Source: an uncultured Pelagibacteraceae bacterium (GTDB taxonomy: Bacteria > Pseudomonadota > Alphaproteobacteria > Pelagibacterales > Pelagibacteraceae). From it: DNA of 64,000 nt. The notes below the pieces were generated by a model, which saw only the letters and a program-made list of their open reading frames with translations, was not told the DNA's origin and made no database searches. The DNA lies in NCBI GenBank assembly GCA_902545035.1, contig CACCEJ010000002.1, positions 1 to 64,000 of the forward strand. Reading direction: 5' to 3'. Of the stretch, positions 18,042 through 25,348 are shown one piece after another (positions within the stretch are counted from its first letter, which is position 1; each line of letters starts with the position of its first letter). The position numbers were made by a program, and so were the translations under genes.

Positions 18042-19520
18042 CTATAATAATGTTTTTTTGACGGATAACTTCCACCCATTCAACAATTTGTTTCTAACAG
18101 TATTGCTTAATTTAGGTTTGAAAATTTTATCTTTTTTCCATGTTCTCTTAATTTGATCTAATGATTTAAATACACCAATTTGGTATCCAGCAAATAATGC
18201 AACCCCCAGAGCTGTAGTTTCCAAAACTTTGGGTCTTTCTGTTTTAACATTGATAATATTTGCTAAAAATTGCGAAAACCAATTATTTTTAACCATTCCG
18301 CCATCAATTTTAATTTTATTAGGCTTCAAACCATCTTTCCTCATTGCATTAAAAAGATCATAGCTTTGATATGCCACAGACTCTATCACTGCCCTTACCA
18401 AAGTTTTCCAATCACTGTCTCTAGTTAATCCTGTTATAACTCCTCTTGTATCAGGTCTCCAATATGGGGCTCCCATTCCACTAAAAGCTGGTACAACATA
18501 GACATCTTCATTATTTTTTTTTGATTTAGCAATTTGTTCAGTATCATAAGCATTATTAATTAGCTTTAACTTATCTCTTAACCATTGAACACCTGCCCCA
18601 GCAATAAAAATAGAGCCTTCTAGTGCAAAAGTATTTTTTCCATTCAGCCTGTAACAAATAGTAGTTAATAATTTATTTTTTGAAATAATTTTTTTAGATC
18701 CTGTATTCATTATTGCAAAAGCTCCTGTTCCATAAGTACTTTTTATTGAGCCTTTTTCAAAACAACATTGACCAACAGCTGCAGCTTGTTGATCACCCAA
18801 AACCGCACAAATAGGAATTTCATATCCAACTATTTTTTTATTTGTCGTTCCAAAATTGTCTGCTGAATTTTTTACGCCTGGTAGAATACGTTTTGGGATA
18901 TTCAGTTTTTTTAAAATTTCTTTGTCCCAGGTATTATTATTTATATTAAATAACATTGTCCTACTTGCATTTGTTGCATCAGTTAAATGATGTTTACCAT
19001 TAGTCAGTTTCCAAATTAAATAGGTATCTACTGTTCCAAACAGTAAATTGTTAGATTTTAAGAGTTTCTTTGAAATTTTTATATTTTCCAAGATCCATTT
19101 AATTTTAGTAGCTGAAAAGTATGGATTAATTAATAATCCTGTTTTTTTTCGAAAAATATTTTCAAGTTTTTTTTTCTTTAGCTTTTCACAATATTCTTGT
19201 GTTCTTCTATCTTGCCAAACAATAGCATTGTAAATTACTTTACCAGTTTTTTTATTCCAAAGGATAGTGGTTTCTCTTTGATTTGTAATTCCAATACTTA
19301 ATATTTTACCTTTTAAAGTTGAAGCTTTTCTAATTACATTTTTTAAAGCTTTAATAGTTGAAGACCAAATTTCGTTTGGATTATGCTCAACCCATCCATT
19401 TTTAGGAAAATATTGAGTAAACTCAAATTGAGACGTGAATTTAATATTACCTTGTAAATCAAATAAAATTGCTCTTGAAGATGTTGTACCTTGATCAATA
19501 GCGACAAGAAACTTTTTCAC
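18042..19520 (-). CDS. glpK: Glycerol kinase
   Basis: FGGY-family kinase, 492 aa (GlpK about 495-500), making glycerol 3-phosphate from glycerol and ATP. The N-terminal phosphate loop DQGTTSSRAILFD, NGWVEHNPNEIWSS, GITNQRETTILWNKKTG and IVWQDRRT are diagnostic. The ATP-side motif GGMVKNNWFSQFLANI and the SGMGAPYWRPDTRG loop are intact. The gene starts 4 nt after the stop of the TMAO permease gene, so it is apparently cotranscribed with tmoVW. This is an unexpected partner; no GlpF or GlpD is in the window. Confidence 0.96.
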   Translation of the reverse strand: MKKFLVAIDQGTTSSRAILFDLQGNIKFTSQFEFTQYFPKNGWVEHNPNEIWSSTIKALKNVIRKASTLKGKILSIGITNQRETTILWNKKTGKVIYNAIVWQDRRTQEYCEKLKKKKLENIFRKKTGLLINPYFSATKIKWILENIKISKKLLKSNNLLFGTVDTYLIWKLTNGKHHLTDATNASRTMLFNINNNTWDKEILKKLNIPKRILPGVKNSADNFGTTNKKIVGYEIPICAVLGDQQAAAVGQCCFEKGSIKSTYGTGAFAIMNTGSKKIISKNKLLTTICYRLNGKNTFALEGSIFIAGAGVQWLRDKLKLINNAYDTEQIAKSKKNNEDVYVVPAFSGMGAPYWRPDTRGVITGLTRDSDWKTLVRAVIESVAYQSYDLFNAMRKDGLKPNKIKIDGGMVKNNWFSQFLANIINVKTERPKVLETTALGVALFAGYQIGVFKSLDQIKRTWKKDKIFKPKLSNTVRNKLLNGWKLSVKKTLL

Positions 19521-19524
19521 AAGT

Positions 19525-21678
19525 TTAATCTATTCCCAAGTGTTTTTTTCTTTTATCAACCCAAGTTCTTATTAAATTGTCAAATATTAAACCTATGAAA
19601 GCAACACATATTCCTAATGTTAATCCAATTCCCGCACCTTTTTTGTCTGACAAAGCTTTTAAAATATATTGTCCTAAATCTTCTGTTCCAATAAATGCCC
19701 CTATAATTACCATAAATAAAGCAAAAACTATAGTTTGATTAAGTCCCAACATCATATGTGGGAATGCTAAAGGAAACTCTATCTTAAATAGTCTTTGAAA
19801 TTTTGTTACCCCTGACATTGTTGCAGCATCATGTAAACCAGACGGGACACTTCTAAGTCCTTCTATTGTATATCTCGTTGCAGGTATAGTTGCATAAACT
19901 ATTACTGCTATAAGAACAGAAGTATCAGTTATACCAAACAGCATCATTACAGGAATTAAATATACAAATGATGGAAAGGTTTGAAAAATATCACATACAT
20001 TTAACATAAATTTTGTTGAGTGTTTATTTTGAAAACATAAAGTTCCAACTGTAAATCCAATAATGCATGATACAATTACACCAAATGTTGCCATATAAGT
20101 TGTTACTAAAGCTCTATCCCACCAAGGGCTTAATGCTATAAATAAAGTCAAACCACAAACTACTAAAGCTGATCTTGTCCCACCAATCAAATATCCCGCT
20201 CCAACTACTAATACTAATGTAGCTATCGCTGGCATTCTTAAATATAAAGCTCTCATTGGCTGAAGCACTTCAACAATCAACCACGTATTAAATGCTTTTA
20301 TGTAAACAAAAAATGTGTCGAATATCCAGTCAACTCCTTTATTCCAAAAATCTGCGGTTGATATCCCTTTATTATGTGGAACTTCAAATAAATAATTATA
20401 TCCATCTTTAAAATAAATAGATCCAAAATACGCTAATACAATTCCTACAATCATTATGAGTCCGAAAAATAATGAGTTTTTATTCCTTTGGAAAAAATTT
20501 AGATTGCCAAAATAATCGACTTGTTTATTTGCCCAAGCTAAGGACATCTTATCCAATAGAATTGCAATCAAGCTTATGCAAAGTCCTGCTTCTAAAGCTA
20601 ATCCGATATTTAACTGGTTTAATGCTAACAATAAATTAAATCCTAAACCTTTTGCTCCAATAAATGCAGAGATAACTGCCATAGAAAAACAAACCATTAT
20701 AACTTGGTTAACTCCGATCAAAATATCTCTTCTTGCTGTTGGAATTAAAACTTTGAACATTAGTTGCCAATTATTACATCCACTCATTCTACCAGCTTCA
20801 ATAACTTCCGGTGGTACAGCTCTTAATCCTAATAAGGTCAATAATATCATAGGAGGCACAGCTACAATCATTGTTATAATTACTGCTGCATGATCCCCAA
20901 CTCCAAAAAGTACAAGAGCAGGAACTAACACAGCGTACTGAGGCATTGTCTGCATGACTAAAAGTATTGGATATAAAGCTTTTTCAACTCTTTTACTCTT
21001 AAAGGCAGCAATACCAAGACTTAATCCAAATATAAATGATAGTGGTGCTGCAACTAAAATAAAAGATAATGTCTGCATTGATGGTTTCCACTGACCAAAA
21101 ATAGAAATATAAGTCATTGCTAAACCTGCAAAAATGGCCAACCCTCTACCACCTAACTTATAAGCAAGTATTGCAGAACCTGCAGCAACAATAGTCCAGG
21201 GTAAACCAGGTAATTCTGCCCAAGGATTAGCATCAATCCAATCCCAACTTGTAAATGCTACGATAGTTTCAAGCCCACCAAGTAAAATCTCTCTAATTAA
21301 TTCTATTAAAAAGGTCATAAAGGCAGTTAAATTTCTAGTAATTTGTAAAACTAAAGGTCTAGTTTTATATTCTTGAGTATCTTCGTTCCAAAACTCCATT
21401 GGCATCCAATCATTCATCAGAAAGAATAAAGAATCATTTATCCAAATTGGTAACCAACCAAGTAAAGGAGGTAGTCTCCAAAAAACATCAAAAGCGTAAT
21501 ACCTTACTTCTTTTCCTAAAAAAACAAAGGTGCTTTGATTAGGGTCTTTTACAAATTCAGCCTGTCCTCTAATAAATTTATAAGTTTCAGGTACGTCTAT
21601 CGCAAAACATAAAGCGAAAAATACTATTAATAAAAATAACCATTGAAATAATTTTGGATATTTTTTTAGAAATTCCAT
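19525..21678 (-). CDS. tmoW: TMAO/glycine-betaine-type ABC permease, two fused permease domains
   Basis: A 717-aa inner-membrane protein with two BPD_transp_1 domains, roughly residues 200-390 and 520-710. Each has its own EAA-type loop: PPEVIEAGRMSGCNNWQLMF and PSGLHDAATMSGVTKFQRLF. A typical ProW has one such domain (about 350 aa), so this is a tandem fusion, as in known marine TmoW-type permeases. An amphipathic N-terminal region (about 1-190) precedes the first domain. It lies 3 nt after tmoV and 4 nt before glpK. The TMAO assignment rests on the neighbouring tmoX, tdm and tmm; choline or betaine transport is the alternative. Confidence 0.88.
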   Translation of the reverse strand: MEFLKKYPKLFQWLFLLIVFFALCFAIDVPETYKFIRGQAEFVKDPNQSTFVFLGKEVRYYAFDVFWRLPPLLGWLPIWINDSLFFLMNDWMPMEFWNEDTQEYKTRPLVLQITRNLTAFMTFLIELIREILLGGLETIVAFTSWDWIDANPWAELPGLPWTIVAAGSAILAYKLGGRGLAIFAGLAMTYISIFGQWKPSMQTLSFILVAAPLSFIFGLSLGIAAFKSKRVEKALYPILLVMQTMPQYAVLVPALVLFGVGDHAAVIITMIVAVPPMILLTLLGLRAVPPEVIEAGRMSGCNNWQLMFKVLIPTARRDILIGVNQVIMVCFSMAVISAFIGAKGLGFNLLLALNQLNIGLALEAGLCISLIAILLDKMSLAWANKQVDYFGNLNFFQRNKNSLFFGLIMIVGIVLAYFGSIYFKDGYNYLFEVPHNKGISTADFWNKGVDWIFDTFFVYIKAFNTWLIVEVLQPMRALYLRMPAIATLVLVVGAGYLIGGTRSALVVCGLTLFIALSPWWDRALVTTYMATFGVIVSCIIGFTVGTLCFQNKHSTKFMLNVCDIFQTFPSFVYLIPVMMLFGITDTSVLIAVIVYATIPATRYTIEGLRSVPSGLHDAATMSGVTKFQRLFKIEFPLAFPHMMLGLNQTIVFALFMVIIGAFIGTEDLGQYILKALSDKKGAGIGLTLGICVAFIGLIFDNLIRTWVDKRKKHLGID

Positions 21679-21681
21679 AAT

Positions 21682-22713
21682 TTAATTATTATTTTTTCTT
21701 CCTCCAAAAACTGTATTAATAATTTTTGTTGGATTAATAGATCCTACAATATTATTGTTGTTATCTATTACAGCTACAGTCTTTTCCTGTGTTAATATTT
21801 TTTCTGCCACATTTTCAATTATTTCGTCTCTTAAAACTTTTAAATCACCTATATTTTCTGTAGTTGAAGAGTCCATTACATCTTTAATTAATAAAACTTT
21901 TTCTCTAGGAACTTCTTCAGTAAATTTTCTTACATATTCTGTTGCAGGATTTAAAACTATATTTGCAGGAGTATCTAATTGTTCAATAATCCCATCTTTC
22001 ATAATTGCAATTCGATCAGCAAGTTTAAGAGCTTCATCAAAATCATGGGTTATAAACATAATTGTTTTTTGTAACTTTTCTTGTAGTCTTAAGAATTCAT
22101 CTTGCATCTCTTTTCGGATTAACGGATCCAGCGCTGAAAAAGGTTCATCTAAAAACCAAATATCTGGCTCAACTGCCAATGATCTAGCAATACCTACTCT
22201 CTGTTGTTGTCCTCCAGACAGCTCTCGCGGAAAATAGTTTTCTCTTCCATCAAGACCAACTAGTTTGACCATATCCATTGCTTTATTGATGCTCTCCCCT
22301 GTATTAATACCCTTAATTTGCAAAGGAAAAGCTATATTTTCGACAACTGTTTTATGGGGAAGAAGCGCAAAACTTTGAAAAACCATTCCCATCTTATTTC
22401 TTCTTAGATCGATCAGTTCTTTATTATTTAAATTTAATAGATCTTGACCCTCAATGAAGATTTTTCCACCTGTTGCATCTGTTAATCTCGATATGCATCT
22501 TAACAATGTAGACTTACCTGAACCTGAGAGTCCCATTACGACCAACATTTCTCCTTTAGATACCTCAAATGAAGCATTATTAACCCCAACTATACATCCA
22601 TTTTCCTGAAAAGTTTTTGCGTCTACATTGCCATTCGCTTCCTTAAGCATAGTTTCAGCATTTTCGCCAAATATCTTATAAACAGACTCACATTTAATTA
22701 CTGGTTCAGACAT
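21682..22713 (-). CDS. tmoV: TMAO/glycine-betaine-type ABC transporter ATPase
   Basis: ProV-like cytoplasmic ATPase, 343 aa. Walker A GLSGSGKST at 61-69, Q-loop in MGMVFQSFALLPHKT, signature LSGGQQQRVGIARSL, Walker B DIWFLDEPFSALDP and the switch FITHDFDEAL. The N-terminal insert before Walker A (about residues 18-45) is typical of ProV/OpuAA proteins. The C terminus (from about 280) resembles half of a CBS regulatory pair and is shorter than E. coli ProV (about 400 aa). Upstream are three small non-transporter genes that separate it from tmoX; downstream is tmoW. Confidence 0.9.
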   Translation of the reverse strand: MSEPVIKCESVYKIFGENAETMLKEANGNVDAKTFQENGCIVGVNNASFEVSKGEMLVVMGLSGSGKSTLLRCISRLTDATGGKIFIEGQDLLNLNNKELIDLRRNKMGMVFQSFALLPHKTVVENIAFPLQIKGINTGESINKAMDMVKLVGLDGRENYFPRELSGGQQQRVGIARSLAVEPDIWFLDEPFSALDPLIRKEMQDEFLRLQEKLQKTIMFITHDFDEALKLADRIAIMKDGIIEQLDTPANIVLNPATEYVRKFTEEVPREKVLLIKDVMDSSTTENIGDLKVLRDEIIENVAEKILTQEKTVAVIDNNNNIVGSINPTKIINTVFGGRKNNN

Positions 22714-22779
22714 AAATTATAATAAGGTTATACGAAATTAAGATAAAATAAAATCTCTTAAATTTGTTAAATTTCCTCC

Positions 22780-23325
22780 CTAAAAATTTTTTATAAAATA
22801 AACTCTTGTATCAATTCCTGTGCTTAAAAAACTTAAAGCCTCTCCACTTACAGAAATAGTTTCATCTACGCCAACATTATTTCCACTAACCACAAAACCT
22901 GCAAAGCACTTATTTTTTTCTTTATCCCATTTAACAAACGTTTCATCTATCTTATTGCCATTAATGGTGTAAATTTCGTGTGCTCTAAAGTTTAAAAAAT
23001 TTGCTCCCATAATTGCACGTTGAGGAATAAGTTTTGTTGCTTTACAAACCGCCTCATATAATTCATCTGATAATTTAAAATGATCTGTACCATCAAAAGA
23101 AACTAAAATTCCTGATGGAAGACTTGAGATTAATTTATTTAATTTTCTCTCTTGTGCAATTCTTTCTTCTTCTATTTTCATTTTAGCAACCAATTCATCA
23201 CCTTCACCAAATATTTTATTTAAGATAAAAAAAGTTATAAATATAATAACTATAATTCCTATTAGCCCACCAAACTGTTTGATAGGTTCTGGTAATTCCT
23301 TAAAATTACTCTTGTAGTTTTCCAT
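22780..23325 (-). CDS. Membrane-anchored protein of unknown function
   Basis: I do not recognise the family. The chosen ATG at 23323-23325 gives 181 aa; earlier in-frame starts (to 23382) would give up to 200 aa but lie deeper inside the upstream MORN gene. It has one hydrophobic segment near residues 20-37 after a short basic N terminus, then a charged probable coiled-coil stretch (AKMKIEEERIAQERKLNK) and a C-terminal soluble domain of about 120 residues. The last 20 nt of the MORN gene overlap its start in another frame, implying translational coupling. It sits between tmoX and tmoV in the TMAO transporter operon, with nothing in it pointing to transport. Confidence 0.6.
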   Translation of the reverse strand: MENYKSNFKELPEPIKQFGGLIGIIVIIFITFFILNKIFGEGDELVAKMKIEEERIAQERKLNKLISSLPSGILVSFDGTDHFKLSDELYEAVCKATKLIPQRAIMGANFLNFRAHEIYTINGNKIDETFVKWDKEKNKCFAGFVVSGNNVGVDETISVSGEALSFLSTGIDTRVYFIKNF

Positions 23326-23686
23326 TTTTCCAAATACCAGTTTTTTGTTTTCCATCAGACCAAGTAAAAGTTCCTTTACCATTCATAAATCCCTTGGCCC
23401 ATTCCCCTTCATAAGTTGAACCATCAGGAAAAAATAAAGTTCCAACACCGCTCCATTCACTATTTTTAAATTCGCCTTTGTAAATATATCCGTTAGGCCA
23501 GGTTTCTACTCCTTGACCATGTTTTTTGGTTGCAACCCACTCACCTTCATAGGTTGTTTTGTCTGTATAAATCCATTTACCATAACCATTTTCACAGTTT
23601 CCTTCTTTACAACCTGTGCTTCTTGCCTGGGCAATTGACATTGCTAAAAGGTAAAAAAATATGCAAAATAATAGTCTTTTCATCAT
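23306..23686 (-). CDS. Secreted MORN-repeat protein
   Basis: 126 aa with a signal peptide (about 1-21, ending SIAQA) followed by about four MORN repeats (YEGEWVATKKHGQG, YKGEFKNSEWSGVG, YEGEWAKGFMNGKG, KTGIWKNGK), each with the Y-x-G-x-W/F and G-x-G pattern. Two Cys residues precede the repeats (GCKEGNCENG). MORN repeats form elongated beta-hairpin arrays that bind lipids or proteins; in bacteria the roles are mostly unknown. The 3' end overlaps the next gene by 20 nt. Its location inside an ABC transporter operon is odd. Confidence 0.8.
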   Translation of the reverse strand: MMKRLLFCIFFYLLAMSIAQARSTGCKEGNCENGYGKWIYTDKTTYEGEWVATKKHGQGVETWPNGYIYKGEFKNSEWSGVGTLFFPDGSTYEGEWAKGFMNGKGTFTWSDGKQKTGIWKNGKLQE

Positions 23687-23717
23687 TTCATTTTACACAT
23701 TATTTTTGAAAAAAAAA

Positions 23718-24182
23718 TTAGGCATTTTTTGTTTTATTTTTACAATAATAAATAGTTATATATTTTTCTGAATTTTCACTGTTAATGTTCTTAGTTATTT
23801 CGTGAATTAATTCTCCGGTTTTTCTAGTAATTATTGCAGATTCTGAATAATTTTTTTCTTTATTAAATGCTTTAAATAAAACCACATCTTTATTTACTAT
23901 TTTCACATCAAAATTTGAATTTTGTGAGAAAAAATCTGACAATCCATTAACCATCAAAGTACTTGGTTGATTAGTATACAATTTTAAAGAATTTAAATTC
24001 TGTTCATCAACTTCTTCCGCTAAAAATGTTTTGTAATTATATTCAGAGTTTTTGATTATTTTTTTTTCTAATTTACAATTAAATTCCAAATTAAGATCTT
24101 CATTTATATTAATATTTTTTGCAAAAACATTATTAAGGGCAATAAAGGTAAAAAATATAAAATAAAATAATTTGATCATCAC
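23718..24182 (-). CDS. Small secreted protein of unknown function
   Basis: 154 aa. A hydrophobic N-terminal signal sequence (about 1-21, ending NNVFA) precedes a Lys/Asn-rich mature part with two Cys residues, one early (FNCKLEK) and one near the end (YYCKNKTK). I recognise no domain. It is the first of three small genes between tmoX and tmoV, about 70 nt after the tmoX stop and beyond a strong hairpin terminator, so it may depend on read-through or a promoter of its own. A coding assignment is supported by the signal peptide and fit with its neighbours. Confidence 0.55.
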   Translation of the reverse strand: MMIKLFYFIFFTFIALNNVFAKNININEDLNLEFNCKLEKKIIKNSEYNYKTFLAEEVDEQNLNSLKLYTNQPSTLMVNGLSDFFSQNSNFDVKIVNKDVVLFKAFNKEKNYSESAIITRKTGELIHEITKNINSENSEKYITIYYCKNKTKNA

Positions 24183-24202
24183 ATATTAGTTTTTGTTAAA
24201 AA

Positions 24203-24233
24203 AAATCTCCCCCAACATAGTTGGGAGAGATTT
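24203..24233 (-). terminator. Intrinsic terminator after tmoX
   Basis: Arms of 14 bases with one mismatch (AAATCTCCCCCAAC / GTTGGGAGAGATTT) and a 3-nt ATA loop, followed on the minus strand by a run of T residues. It begins 21 nt after the tmoX stop. It should end most tmoX transcripts and lower expression of the downstream tmoV/tmoW genes relative to the binding protein. Confidence 0.85.
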
Positions 24234-24253
24234 AATTTTTAGTTTTTTAAAGC

Positions 24254-25201
24254 TTATTTTGTAAACGCTTGCCAAACACTCTTGTTGTCAGCTAACCATT
24301 TTTTAGCTGCATCTTCATGAGTCATTTTGTCAACGTCAACTAAAGCTGCCATTGCACCAATTTGACTTGTAGAGAAAGAAAGTTTTTGAAACGCTTTAGC
24401 TGCTGCAGGATGAGTTTTTGGGAAATCTTCATGCGCTGCTTTTTTCAAATAACCATCTGGAGAACCACATTTTCCATCTCCACCATCCTCTGGTCTACAA
24501 CCAGCTGTGTATGGAGGAAAGTCGATGAAAGTAAAACCAGCACCATCTGTAAAGTTTGGTGTCCAGTTAAATATGATAGTTCCTCTTCCTTCTTTTTTAG
24601 CTGCTGCTAATTCCGCCCATAATGCATCTGCACTACCAGCAAATTTAACCCACCATAGATCTCCTAAACCAAGAGCATCAACTCTTTGAGGTATTAAATC
24701 TCCATGCCAAGTTTGTGGCCCTTCTAACATTCTTCCTTTTCCATCTGGAGAGTCAGGTGTTGTAAAGTTTTTTGCACAATCTGGATTTTTTAAAGCAGTC
24801 CAATCCGGTAGACCTGGGCATAAGCCTTTTTCTACAACCCAGTTTGGATAACCCATATCTTCAAGAGTTCTTGCCTCGTGATCACCCATATCTAATAAAC
24901 CACCTTTATCCAAAGCAGTTGTGAATGATTTACCAAAAGCAGATTCCCACACTTCGTGAGATATAGTTACGTCTCCAATTCTAATTGACTCGTATACTGC
25001 CTGTGAGTCAGCATTTACATATTTTACATTGTTACCCATGCTTTCAAAAATTCCACCAATAACATATGCCATTACAATTTGGCTTGACCAGTTATGAGTT
25101 GGGATAACAATCGGTTTTTTACTATCTGCTGCGTTAGAAATTCCTGCAAAACTTACAAGAGAAATCACTAAAGCTGATAGTAGAGATATTATTTTTCTCA
25201 T
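24254..25201 (-). CDS. tmoX: TMAO/quaternary-amine ABC transporter substrate-binding protein
   Basis: OpuAC/ProX-family periplasmic binding protein, 315 aa, with signal peptide 1-25 (MRKI start, end GISNAA). The mature chain starts KKPIVIPTHNWSSQIVMAYV, typical of betaine/TMAO binding proteins, and has several Trp residues (WSSQ, WESAFG, WWVKFAG, WTPNF) that can form the aromatic cage for a trimethylammonium group. The N-terminal AAADxK-type cleavage and the AAAKKEGRG stretch look normal. It is divergent from tdm and has a strong AAGGGGA ribosome site 5-6 nt before ATG and a good sigma70 promoter. Choline or betaine binding remains possible; TMAO is favoured because tdm is adjacent. Confidence 0.88.
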   Translation of the reverse strand: MRKIISLLSALVISLVSFAGISNAADSKKPIVIPTHNWSSQIVMAYVIGGIFESMGNNVKYVNADSQAVYESIRIGDVTISHEVWESAFGKSFTTALDKGGLLDMGDHEARTLEDMGYPNWVVEKGLCPGLPDWTALKNPDCAKNFTTPDSPDGKGRMLEGPQTWHGDLIPQRVDALGLGDLWWVKFAGSADALWAELAAAKKEGRGTIIFNWTPNFTDGAGFTFIDFPPYTAGCRPEDGGDGKCGSPDGYLKKAAHEDFPKTHPAAAKAFQKLSFSTSQIGAMAALVDVDKMTHEDAAKKWLADNKSVWQAFTK

Positions 25202-25232
25202 TATTTCCCCTTTCCTTAATATTAAGAATTAA

Positions 25233-25261
25233 ATTATCTGCTCTATTAAAGAGACAGTCAA
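25233..25261 (-). promoter_or_regulatory. Predicted sigma70 promoter of tmoX
   Basis: On the minus strand TTGACT (25256-25261) is separated by exactly 17 bp from GATAAT (25233-25238), about 32 nt before the tmoX ATG. This is the best -35/-10 pair I found in the window and fits strong expression of a binding protein. The leader is only about 25 nt, too short for a riboswitch. Confidence 0.7.
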
Positions 25262-25282
25262 CAAGCAAAATAGATATAAATG

Positions 25283-25303
25283 TATATATAAAATTTATAT
25301 ATA
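25283..25303. promoter_or_regulatory. AT-rich dyad in the tmoX-tdm divergent region
   Basis: TATATATAAA and TTTATATATA flank a single central A: ten-base arms, perfect. It lies upstream of the tmoX -35 and 46 bp before the tdm ATG, so one bound protein could affect both genes. The right arm string recurs upstream of other methylated-amine genes. In DNA this AT-rich the dyad may be fortuitous. Confidence 0.35.
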
Positions 25304-25348
25304 AATTTGTTGATACTTTAATATAGTTTAGGCATATTTAGATTATAT

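Noticed and set aside
21755..22237. 160-codon open frame on the plus strand opposite tmoV
   Set aside because: Fully antisense to a gene with intact ABC ATPase motifs; Ser/Ile-rich translation without any domain, as expected of a shadow frame.
23306..23382. Possible frameshift joining the MORN protein and the following membrane protein
   Set aside because: The MORN gene ends cleanly after its last repeat, the next frame has its own ATG at 23325 and a membrane anchor at a sensible distance; short overlap fits translational coupling better.
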